Virus record (IMG/VR): IMGVR_UViG_3300034112_002235
Span: 1-57,589 of that record
DNA length: 57,589 nt
Reading direction: 5' to 3' (one strand)
DNA from: a virus
The notes under the pieces are model-generated. The model saw only the letters and a program-made list of their open reading frames with translations, was not told where the DNA came from and did no database searches. Shown here in pieces: positions 37,501-48,900 of the stretch (positions within the stretch are counted from its first letter, which is position 1; the number at the start of each line of letters is the position of its first letter). The position numbers and the translations under genes were made by a program.

Positions 37501-40500
37501 GAAGGTGGAGTTAGTGCAGTAAAACATAAGTTCTTAAACATTGGAGCAACATCACAGTCTATACTTAAAAAAGTAGCTTCAACTGAAGCTGGAACGATGT
37601 TAAAGTTGAATCCAGATGAAATACTAAAATCTGGAAACAACGGACTTATAGCAAGCTATAGACAAAGTAACTTAACTCAGATTATGAAATCTTCAGCTAC
37701 TCCTACAAGTGATCCAATTTTTGTAAGTAAAATTCAAACTATGTTTGATGACTTCGCAGGCGCTGGTTCTTATCAAGCAGCTAGGCAAGCAGCTGGTAGC
37801 GCAGTAACAGATATGGATTTTGCCATTAGATCATCAGGCGGTTTATTTGGATTAGCTAGTGAAAGAAACATGGAAGAAGTAGTAATACGGAGTTAAAACC
37901 GCCCTGGACGCAATGTTCCAAAGAGCTAACGTTGCTTCAATGTCAGCCCCTAGGGGTGAATTAGGCAAGTATGTCAATAGGCTTGGTTGGGCAGTTTCTT
38001 CAGAAGAGCAAAGACTTGCAGCCATTGGAAGAATATTAGAGTATGCGAAAGGACCAAATGGAAGTGTGGAGTTAGAAGAATTAGCTACAAGAATTCAAGC
38101 AGCTACATCCCTTGTCTTTAACCCAGAAGGCGCAATTGACGCAGGTGTAGGCGCAAAGATGAAAGTAAATTTATCTGCATCAAATAGTGATTTATTAATG
38201 GCGTTCAACCTCACTAGAGGAGCTGGTTTTTCTGATGAGATAGCTCAAGCAAGTTTGGGCAACGCATTATATTCTTTGTTGTCAGCAGATGAAGAAAATA
38301 ATAAACTTCTTCCCTTAGCAAAGAGAGCCGGATTAGTCGATGACTCTGGAGAATTTATTGGTTCAGCTGAAGAAGTAATGAGCAAAATACTTGCTAGGAA
38401 TGATGAACTCAGCAAAGAACTAATAGGCGTAGTAAACCTAGCGTCGGACAATGTCGGTAATGCCTTAGTTAAAAACACCGCACAACAGATGGGCATGATA
38501 AGAGTACTACAAGAGTTGTATCCTGATATAAAGTTTGACGGAATAGGAATGGTTGGTTTTGATCAATTTTCTTCAGACTTAAAATTATCTACAATTATAG
38601 ATGACGCAAGGAATGGAGATATCAACACGGTTATAAATTCTATTGTTGAAGGCGCCGAAAGAGTAACAGAAATACTTAACGTTTCTTTGCCAGAAAATAG
38701 TGTGATATCTAAAATAAATAATATTGCAAGAGCTGGAGATGATATTGCCGGTAGACTAGTTTCAGGAGAAGAAGCTAAATTTAATCTTTTAGAAATTTTT
38801 CAACTAGATGAAGAAGGAATGAAAAATTATGGAATAAAAGATCCACTTACAATTATGGAAAATGTTAATGAAGACATACTCAAGTTTCAAAATAGAATGA
38901 AACAAAAATCATTTAACCCGTATGCTCCAATAAAAGGACTTGATCTCGCATTTGTTACGCCAGAGTTGGATGCAACAATGAAGCGATTAACTGGTGAAAT
39001 TACAACAAGCCTGCAAGATGTAACTGGAAATTATGGAAAATCAATAGAAGATTTGATAATACAAAATAATATTTTAGAACAAGTTGAAAGAACTCCAAAA
39101 TTTAATAGATCAACACTTAATCCAAGAACATCTTTAGCAAAATCTTTAATGAGTCAGGGTATTGTAGATAGAGGAGAATTAGATAGATTGAAAGATTTTC
39201 CTTCAGAACAAGCGTATAAAAATCTTAAGGATATAGTTACAGGAAGTCTTACAGCCTCAAGAGACTCAGCTCAATTGGAAACTAGAAATGCTGTTCAAAA
39301 ATTTTTTACAGATTACACTCAAGAACTTCAAAATGTTGGCCCAGGAAGTAAAGCACCTAGCGTAGAAGATGTAATGGACAGACTTCTATTTGAAATAGAA
39401 CGAATGAAAAATGCAAATCGTGTCCGCAATGCTACCATAATTCAACAAGTTCAAACCACTATGGGCGGAATGCTTGAAGCGGTTCTTAAATCAGCTGAAC
39501 CAATCGAAATCGCTATACCCGGAATGGAAAAATTTTCTGTTCAAAATTTAGCTTCTTACGTTAGAACTAATAATGAATTAAGATTAACTAAAGGATTTGC
39601 GGCGCAACAAACAAATGATATGGTTGCTTTAATAGAAGCACTTTCAAGTAAACGCGCTATCGAACGGCATGAGCGCTGATCCAAATCTATTGGTTCCAAA
39701 AAACTTAATGGATAAAGACTTTTTATCTAATCTATTTAAAACAGATATAGGCTCAGCAACAAATGCTGAAACAGGAATTTTAGGATCAATACCAAAATTA
39801 GTTAATGCAGAAGAGGTACAGCAAGTCTTAGATGGTATGAGCGGATCATCAATAAAGATGGATCTCTTAGAAGACTTTCTTTCCTTTAATGAAGATCCTA
39901 TAAGAACAGAAAATATGATCGCTGAAAGGACTAGAAACGCTGCTGTTGCAGAAGGTATAAATGATGAGAAAGTAATCGCAGCAAGAATCTCAAATAGACA
40001 AAGAACAATTGGTTTAATCAGACAAAGATATACTGCACTAGAAAATCAAAAAGACGAGGTCTATCAACAGTTTAAAAGATTTGCTGAAGACGGCGGTGCA
40101 GTAACGGCAGAGGGTGTAATCACTCCTCGTATAACAAAAGAAGCCACTGAAGATTCAATGGGAACAATAAGTGAATCAATAGAAAGTATGATGAAAAGAT
40201 TCATCCGTGAAAATGAAGATAACGAAACTAGAGCTGCCAGGGCAGCATCTGAATCATTTGCTGAAACTGTTCCACTAGCTTCTGGAAAGTACACAAGAAT
40301 ACAGGACTTCATTAAGTCGCCGCAAATGAGAGAGATGTACCAAGGGGCTTTAAGAAATAAAGGAAAGATAGCTGGTGTAGCTGCACTTGCTACTGGACTA
40401 GCAGTCTTTGGTTCAATCAATAAAAAAGAAAGAACACAAGAAGCAATGTCTGGACCTCCATTGTTACCTGGTGGAAATCCATATGAGAGAATTCCAACTC

Positions 40501-40707
40501 AACAAATGCAAATACCTGATGCTCCAATAGCTTCTGGGAATCAAGGAATGTCTTATAACATATCGGTTAACGGTGATCAAGCGCAGATGGAAGAATTGAT
40601 GAATAGAGCTCGGATTAGTAACAAATGGACAGGTTAGAGGTACTATGCATAACAGCCTACCTTCTCTAGGACGCGATCCCTACAACGATATAGCGGGTTC
40701 TTTTTAG
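34507..40707 (+). CDS. Second giant tail protein (2,065 aa) with three +1 recoding sites
   Basis: ATG 34507 starts 4 bases after the upstream stop. Zero frame runs to CGG 37888 (stop TAA 37894). After +1 it runs to CGG 39665 (stop TGA 39677), then +1 to CGG 40611 (stop TAG 40635), then +1 to TAG at 40705-40707. The total is 2,065 residues. Helical, Ser/Asn-rich structural protein with no recognised enzyme motif; a membrane-like segment (GVAALATGLAVFGS) occurs near the C-terminus, followed by a Pro-rich stretch (SGPPLLPGGNPYERIPTQ) and, only through the third +1 step, a tail ending GRDPYNDIAGSF. It may be a second tape measure or ejection protein. The second join could instead be an overlapping separate gene starting at ATG 39669. 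Confidence 0.7.
37888..37891 (+). other. +1 recoding site 6 (ata-CGG-a)
   Basis: In-frame CGG with zero-frame TAA 6 bases on. The next open frame (from ATG 37913) has no ribosome site, so fusion is preferred. Confidence 0.8.
39665..39668 (+). other. +1 recoding site 7 (gaa-CGG-c), the one exception
   Basis: The only site with C as fourth base. The zero frame ends at TGA 39677, and a new ATG at 39669 overlaps it. Either the +1 step happens here too, or this is an ordinary overlapping start. No ribosome site is visible upstream of the ATG. Confidence 0.55.
40611..40614 (+). other. +1 recoding site 8 (gct-CGG-a), C-terminal extension
   Basis: Here the zero frame ends after ARISNKWTG at TAG 40635. 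The +1 frame adds 31 residues with a coherent composition and shrinks the gap to the next gene from 97 to 27 bases. This site was found by searching for in-frame CGG, not by looking for a split frame. Confidence 0.75.
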
Positions 40708-40734
40708 TTTTATATTAAAGGATAAATTAATTTT

Positions 40735-42953
40735 ATGTCAGATGTGAATCCAAATATGCTAGAACTAGCTAAAAAACTAGTTCCTTCAATTGAAGAAGGT
40801 ATGCCTGAAGATATTGCGCAAGCTTTTGCTGAAGGAAAAATAAAAACTATTTTTAGAACAACAGAAAATGCTGGTCTTAGTACTGCAGCTAAATTAGGTA
40901 AAAGTAGTTTTGGCGGAAGAGTAGATCCAGGATCTACATATTTTCTCCATGAAAATGGAGGCATTGCTAGATTCGGAAGGCACGGTGCAGGGTGGGGAGA
41001 TGATAGATCTGTAAAAGGTTCACATCTTGATTCAAAAAAGTCTTCCTTTTTAGACGAAGCTATTTTCACTAATGGTGATAATAAATATCAGAATAGCACC
41101 CTCAATAGAGGTATGGTGGATTCAGGAATCTCCTCAGGCGAAGCATATGCCACACCTAAAATTGGACACAGTTTAGTTGAATTTGATTCTGATTTCTCAA
41201 GAGTTCATACTGGTCATCCAGTATCTGATATCTATCATTCTTCTGGTTCTGTTGAGTATTTACCAGAAATTGGTGGGTCATTTAAGGCCGGTAGTACAAT
41301 TAATCCAGTTAACACTGATATAAATAGTATAGATATTGTATCCGAAAAAGGAAGCACTATACCTAGACTGAAATCAGGTTCTTCTCCAGAGGAAGTCTTT
41401 CAAGCTGAATCTCAAGCCAGAGCTAACGCTATGTTTGATTCTGATTATGCAGCACACCAAAAAGCAAATAAATTAAAATCCTTAGCAGAAAATCCAGATG
41501 ATCTTTATGCAAAGTATTTAGATCATGTTGGTAGAATAAAATCAGAAGGTGGAATTTTATCTCCGGACAGCATTTCTCTGCGGAGGTGGTTTCCCCGATG
41601 CCTACATAAATGATCCGATTTCAATCGGAAGAAAAGCATTAACCGATCTTTCGCACGAGGTTGAAATACCTAATGCAATTAATGAATTAGAAAGTATATT
41701 AAATACTAATACTAATTATGCACATCAAGCAATATTAAATGAAGCTAAAGATAATCGCAATGTGGTGGTTAATGGTGAGACTTTTCAAGATTTAAAAGCC
41801 AATCCTAAATATAGCCCATCTGGTTCTGCTACTATTGAAGAAATTGAAACAGTTCTTAAAAAAGAACAAATACAAATGATGAGGTCAAGAGCTTCGGGCT
41901 TACCAACCGGTTCTGCCACAGTAGCAAATGCTAATGCCAGAGCAGCAGCAGCAGCAACTAAAAAGCCATTGATTCAACCAGACAAAGCTGATTTCCTGCC
42001 ACAACAAATGGTTAATGGAAGATCTGTAAATAAGGTTCCTTCAGCAATGTCAGTTGAAGAACTGGTTGATAGAAGAGCTAAAGTATATGATAAATTACTA
42101 GATCCAGAATATTCTAATGTCCACCCAAGTTCTACCGGTACTGGCGCAATGCACAATGTGGATAGGGGCACGATAGGGCACATAGATACAGAACTCGCTA
42201 AACGCGGAGAAGATATTTCAATGCTTCCTGATGCTCCAGCGTATGATCCAGATTATGTTCCTGGATCAGGTAAAAGAGCTCCATATTTAAGATCAAAAAT
42301 AGATGAAGCCGCAGCTCAATCAGAAGTAATTATAGCAGGAGCCTCAGATACTGCTGCCGCTGCATCTGCAGCAGCTACCATGGAAGCAGATAACTTAGCT
42401 TCTACTGTAACGGCAGCAGCTTCAACGCGTTCAGCAGCTCCCGCAGGTGCTGTAGCGGAAGCTGTAGTTGCTGGCGGCAGCGTAACAGCGGTAACTGCAG
42501 CTGCTACAAAAGCATCTAATGGTATTTTAAATATAGGTAAAAAAATAATTTCTAAACCCAAGAATATGGCAGCCGTAGGAGTTGCAGTTGCCGCAGGAGC
42601 AATTGCATTTCGGAGCAACTAAAAAAAGTAGTGGATCAAATCAAGCAAACATGCATGGATATTCTCCAGAATCGCAAGTGCCATCAGATCCAATGAGAGG
42701 CTCATATGAAGGTTACATGAATTCATCTCCAGCTTATGTACAAGCTAATGGAGCTGGCTATGATGATCCAGCTAATCAACAAGCTAGGTATAGACAAAAG
42801 ACATCATCGATATTAGGAGACACCCCAACATTTACTCCTATTTCAAATAATATGAATAACTCTGCTATAATAGATAACTATTCAAGTTCTTTAAAACAAA
42901 ACTCTTCTGGAGATAGACTAAATAAAATGAACCATATTGAAAGAATGTTTTAG
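40735..42953 (+). CDS. Ala-rich tail-interior protein (738 aa) with two +1 recoding sites
   Basis: ATG 40735 after AAAGGATAAATTA. Zero frame to CGG 41581 (stop TGA 41611); +1 to CGG 42611 (stop TAA 42620); +1 to TAG 42953. N-terminus is Gly/Ser/Lys-rich and unlike known families (FRTTENAGLS, GGRVDPGSTYFLHENGG). Middle is helical and Ala-rich with a repetitive Ala stretch, then a hydrophobic segment (AAVGVAVAAGAIAFGATK) which the second +1 step crosses. The C-terminus is Ser/Asn/Gln-rich. It shares with the two preceding proteins the plan of hydrophobic segment then disordered C-terminus, so all three may be tail-lumen or ejected proteins. Confidence 0.65.
41581..41584 (+). other. +1 recoding site 9 (ctg-CGG-a)
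   Basis: In-frame CGG; zero-frame TGA at 41611. A second CGG 15 bases upstream is out of frame (within CCG GAC) and is passed without a shift. Confidence 0.8.
42611..42614 (+). other. +1 recoding site 10 (ttt-CGG-a)
   Basis: In-frame CGG; zero-frame TAA 9 bases on. The step joins the two halves of a hydrophobic segment. Confidence 0.8.
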
Positions 42954-42962
42954 GTAGTATCT

Positions 42963-45900
42963 ATGACGATAAATCAAGAAGCATTCTATTATATAAAAGA
43001 ACAGTTTACTACCAAGCAGCAAGTAGACGATTACGTTCTTGAAATCCAACAGATAACATTAAACGCAAATTCAAACGCACTTGAAAATGCAGCACTAGCT
43101 AAACTGCAAACAGTTCTACCTGGTTTTGAAGGCACAGTAGGTGTGTGGGCTGGTAAAAGAATACCATGGGGTATCAAAATTGCTCCACCTGATTTTAGCG
43201 ATATTGCTTGGCGCAATGCAGCAATTAGGGCACTTAAACGACAGGATACAAGAACTGGCGAAAATCCAGTAGATTATATAGTCAAAGAGATCCTAAAGAA
43301 GTTTGATGAAAAAATACCAACTAAAAATATCGATCTAACAGATATAGCTTACGCAAAAGCATTTGAGGCATGGTATGTAGGTATTGGTAAGAGCGGCTCA
43401 TGTTGGAGTGCTATAGAGTCAGCTACAATAATGGCTAGTTTTATTGCACAAAGAGTAAAAGATTTTAATATAGGTAGCGATAATCCAGAAGACACACCGC
43501 AAACACCAGAAGATGTTCAAGAGCCTCCAGCCGTTGAAGAAGATTTACTTGGTCCATCAATAGAAAGAGCAGCGGTTTTAGAAGAATTTATATCTCGTGG
43601 AGCGGCTATAATTGGTTTTGATCATTCGGATAATTCTTATTCGTCAATTAGTCAGTATTATGAAAATTTAGTAAGAAAAAATAATCCAAGTTTTGTTTAC
43701 GATAGAGCTTTTCAAGATAATTACGTTAATCAATTCATAGCAGTTGCATCCCCAACTATGGATATAATTAAATTGAATGACACTTATCAAAAATCTTTAT
43801 TTGACAAGATTGAAGCGTCAGGTCTTTTTGATTTATTAAGTTATATCGACGCAATGCAGGCATATGGTAGATCCAGATTGTCTACTCTTGAAAGAGTTAG
43901 CGGTAGCGCCGGTGCAGCAAATGTATTAGATGGAGTAAGAGATACTGGTTGGCTTCAACAGCTTACTGTTGTCCTACAAAGACTTTCTAGAGACCCCGTA
44001 ACACTAGCCACTATTTATAGATACTTCCCAGAACTAGTTAACTTTTTCTTCGCCGCACTAGCATCAACAGCTGACTATTCAAATGATGGAAAAGGTGGCG
44101 GATCAGAAGACCCGCTTAATGATGGTCAAGCAGTATTAAATGATTTGATGGCTTCTCTTGGCCAAGTCAATGGTGAGAATATCTTTACTGGCGCGTGGGA
44201 CTTAATTAATACTGGTCAAAGAATAGAAAAAGCAATTTCAGAATTTCCATTTAGGCAAAATATTCCACCATCTTCTCCAGATATATTTCATCTTAGATTA
44301 GGCGCATCTAATTTTTATGTTCCACCAATTGGCATAGATGTTCAGACGCAGTTCAAAACAAGTAGCTTAGGAGAAGGCGCGCTAAGACAAAAAAACAGTC
44401 CAAAGTTTAACTCCGGATACAAGCATACAACTATTAGTATGCAATTATTCTTTCCCAACTATGAAGAGATATGGGGTATTTCAATTGAGGACGCCTCAAA
44501 AATTACTCTTAAAGATAACTTCACAATAGACTTCAGTGGCAATGGCGACAATGAAGAAAAGATAGATAAGTTCCTTTCCTCATTAAGAGGCTTAGTTGCT
44601 GCATTCAAGTATGCCCCATTCCTTCCGATTAGAAATCATTATTTAAATTCTGTATACGGAATAACAGGCGTTGCACTACACGGCATGTCGATTTCCACAA
44701 TACCAAGTTATCCTTTTGCGCTAGTCGTTACATTGAATCTGTACAACTTTAATCACAAGCCATTCCTACCAATGCTTAATGACTTTAATCAAGCAATACA
44801 TTGGGGTAAGTTTAGGCAGTATATGGGCAAGGCAGCTGGAGCTCTTCATAATTATATAAATGAAGAATTTTTAATGTTTGGCAGAGAGGGTCTTATTAAT
44901 GCAACGAGAGACGCAATGATCTCAGTTGGGGAAGCAATGCTTGACACCGATAGGGATGGAGACGTCACTCAGGACGACCTAAGAGGCATGCAGGCGGCCT
45001 CTGATAGGCTCTCAGCCCAAGCTGGCATATCTCCTTCCAAGATCGTTAACGACGCTCTCCTTGGGTATAAGAACGAAGTGTTTACCACTAACGTAATTAG
45101 AGAATGGACGAATGGTAGCAATTTATCATTTTATATGCCAGCTGAAACTCAAACTAAAATATTTACTCCAGATATATCTGGATTTAGATCTGATGAAGAA
45201 AAAGGTTTGACTGATACAGGTAGAAGTTTCTGGAATCAAATGTTGGCTAATTTTGGTATTGACATTAATGAATCAGCTGAATATCACAGAACATTAGATT
45301 CAGTTATAACGACCTCAACGGGAAATGTAGTTGAGTATACTGTTAACCAAAAAATCTTACAAAGTATTGACATATTAACTGCGGGAAGAAATACAACAGA
45401 TTTTCAAAAAAAGGCTTATAATTTTATTATAACAAGTTTTATATTTCAGAATCCACAGCTTGACTCTGATAGAAAAGATTACTTAAGAGATTTTAATAGA
45501 ACAGAAAATGCGTATGAAGATACGGAAAGATATGTTTTTGGAGCAATTGTTTTTAAAGATGAAACACTATCTCAAATAAAATCTTTCTTTAAATCTCAAG
45601 CTCTAACTACAAAATCATATCTTGATTTTATGGTTGATGAGTATTTACAAAAAAGAGCAATAAATGCAGGAAAAACTAACGATACCAAATGGAAAGAAAA
45701 TGAAAGATTAATAATCAGAGATCAGTTTGCCGCAGGGTATAGTTCTATGGTGTATGAAAGATTCTTTAAGGCTGGACCAATTAGAGATTTGATGGAGGCA
45801 GCTAGAGAAAGAAACGGGAGTTTTCACATAAGAGAGTGGGAAGTGCCGATGATAAGGGTTGACATAGATCCAGCTAACGCAATTGTTACTGACGTCTCTA

Positions 45901-48900
45901 TCTCAATGAGTAATAATATAATTCCCCTACAGGTACAAATGCAAGATGAGCCAACTTATCAACACATTGGTGGTGGAGATAGTTATATAAATATTTCTAT
46001 GAAAGTATTTGGTGAAAAAGAATTAATAAAATTAAGAAAAATATTTGATCATATTAATGGATTAGCTAGACTTGAACACGCTGCTGGCGTTATGGGCTTT
46101 TTAGGCATTAAGAATATAATAACAGCTTTAGCTGGGGTTAAGTACGTTCTTCCTCTTTCATTTAATGTTTCAACTATTCCAAACTTTCCACATGTCTATG
46201 ATGTTTCTTTAAGATTAGTAGACTTTGATATATTCCAACAAAAGCGTGAACAACTATCTTCTGATCAACAGAGAAAAATGATTGAAGAATTCGGGACAAA
46301 GAAAAATCCATTCTTAAGAATGAAGCAGCTGTGGGGATCGTTTAATTCGTATCCAGACTTTCCATTGGAGATTAGAAATAAGGATAGCGAAGTTGTAGGA
46401 TCTCTTGATCCAGATTTTTATTTTAGAAGTTTTGAGATGTTTGACAGGGACGTTATACGTAGCGTTACTGAAAATAAAGGTAAGCTCTCTAGACTTGATA
46501 CGTTTAACGTTGATCCATCTCAAGAAATAACAGTAGTAACACCTTATGGATCAATGACCCATAAGGGCTCTGCGGTTGTTGCTAAGTTTAGAGAATATAT
46601 ATTAAATGATCAATTAGATGAACTAAAAGCTTACTCTAGAGGAACACTAGGATTAAAGGCTTCAGCTACAGCTTCTTATATAATAGAAGCTTTATTAGAT
46701 ATTGATCAACCTCATGATAAATTTTTATTAAACTATGTAGACTCTTTAGATGAGGGTGAATTTGACACTAAGGATTTAGCTGATTCTAGTTGGAGACTAT
46801 CTTCTGGTCGATTAAAGGCTGGAGATTTATCAAGCTATAATGAAGAAGCAAGAGCAAAATTACAAGCTGCGTTATCCGGAAATCAAAAAGATGATGGTTT
46901 TGCAGAAGACGCTTACGTAAGCTTTGATCCAGATGAACTAGACGCGCATGCAATTATAAACACTTTTCCAGCAGCATCTGGACCTGGTGACACAAAAATT
47001 CCATCAATGATCCATACTGCAGATGGATATCAATTTGGATATATTGATAAGCAAAATGGAAGATTCTATCTAACTGTAGATGACGTTGCTGTTAAAAAAG
47101 ATAGTTCAGTTCAATACGTGGGAATAACCGACACTCAGACACCAGATGTCGGAACGACAAAATCTTTAACCGGAGTTCCTGGAGCAAAAGCACTATCTGA
47201 ATATCAGTATTCATACTCATCTGGAGATGAAGGTAAGCCAGAAACTATGAAGTCAAATGGTAACTCAAAGAGTGTTACTGATCACTGGGAAAAAATGATG
47301 GTAGATACTCAGTATAGGGATATATCGGGAAGAATGATTAGAGCTTTCCCTACATATATGCTTTGGTTAATAGACGAAAAGAATTTTGCTGGCACAAAAC
47401 TATTTGACAATTTCTACGGACTCCAGTCTATAATAGATTTTTCCGTAGTATCTTCTGAAGACATCTTAGGTGATACGCTAGTATTTAGAGCTTCTAATAT
47501 GTACGCAAAGCTTTCAACAAAAGAAGCTACAACAATATTTAGCGGAAGTGGTGAGACAGAAGATAAACCTGGTGTAGATAAGTTATCACTAACTTCTGGT
47601 CTTGAACAAATAATTGATAGAAGTTTAAATTTTGCAAGAAATCAATTAGGTCATATGGAAAGTCAATACATTGTTGACATAGAAAATATGAGACTTAAGC
47701 CAGGTGTAAGAGTTCACTTAAGAGTTGGTTATGGTGCAAATCCAAACTCGCTTCACACAATATTTAATGGTGTAATAACCGAAGTTGAATTGGGAGAAAT
47801 AGTTACTGTCACATGTCAATCTGACGCTATTGAACTTAGTCCAGTAGTAAATTCTGTTGATAAAAAAGGATCTAGCGGTCATATAGATGGTGGTCTTAAT
47901 ACTGGGTTGTACTTATCGGAACCAAGAGATTTAATGGTCAGACTTCTTTCAATGGGCACATCTAGAACAAGAGAAGCTTTTGCCCATGCAACAAGAGGAA
48001 CTGTATTTTCTGAAAATAAATTTGGAATTAAACACTTTGGCATGATGTTATATGAGCCTTTAACAGATGAAGAACGAAATAAGAACGCTGGCATTAGAAA
48101 TGCAGCGTCAGATGCATATCTGGCAGTTGGTCAGGGTAGTGGCATAACTGGTGGAGCTGGTACGGTAGCTGGTGTTTTAAACCCATTTGGTGATAACTCA
48201 AATGGAACTGGAATTGGTGGATCACCATTTGGTATCGATGTAAGACTACCAATGGTTGGAATCATGAGAACAATGTGGTCAAACTTTGCAGCACAACCAG
48301 ATTTAGAGTTGTTTAAGAGAAATATTTATCCAGGAAATGGAACTGGTGTAGCTCAATTCCTTGGTGGTGACCTAGGAGACGGTTGGTCAAATGCGGCATC
48401 CTTAACACCTGAAGATATGCCAAATCCAAGATTAGAATATTTAAATAGACTCACAGATTCTTCATGGAATAATCTACTTCAAAGATATGATTCAGGATCC
48501 GAAAACGCTTCAGCTGCAATAGATAACCTAACACAGGGAATGGAAGCAAGAGCTAGTGGTGGAACTGCAGCTAACATACTTGGTGGTGGATTACTAGCAG
48601 CAGGAGCCGCGTTAGCTATTGGTACGGGTGGTATCGCACTTCCGTTCATAGGTGGAGCTATGGCAGTTGGCGGAGGAGCATCTTTACTTGGAAGCTTAAC
48701 TGGTAGAGGCGGTGTAAACATTTGGAAAACATTTGGATTGATTAGTGATCTTGACGACGACATGCCAGGCTTTGATGAGGTTTCATTTAGAGCACAAACA
48801 TATATGAAATCTGTTTGGGATCTTTTTCAAATGTGCGCAAGACTACTTCCAAACTATATTGTTGCCGTAAGACCATTCGAGGACAGATCAACGGTGTTCT

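Noticed and set aside
40710-41069. Minus-strand ORF of 119 codons (and similar ones opposite the giant tail genes)
   Set aside because: Shadow of the + strand gene, with Ser/Pro-rich off-frame composition and no start signals.
41565-41570. Earlier CGGA at 41563-41566 as the shift site of the Ala-rich gene
   Set aside because: That CGG is out of frame (CCG GAC in the reading frame). The in-frame CGG at 41581 fits all other sites.
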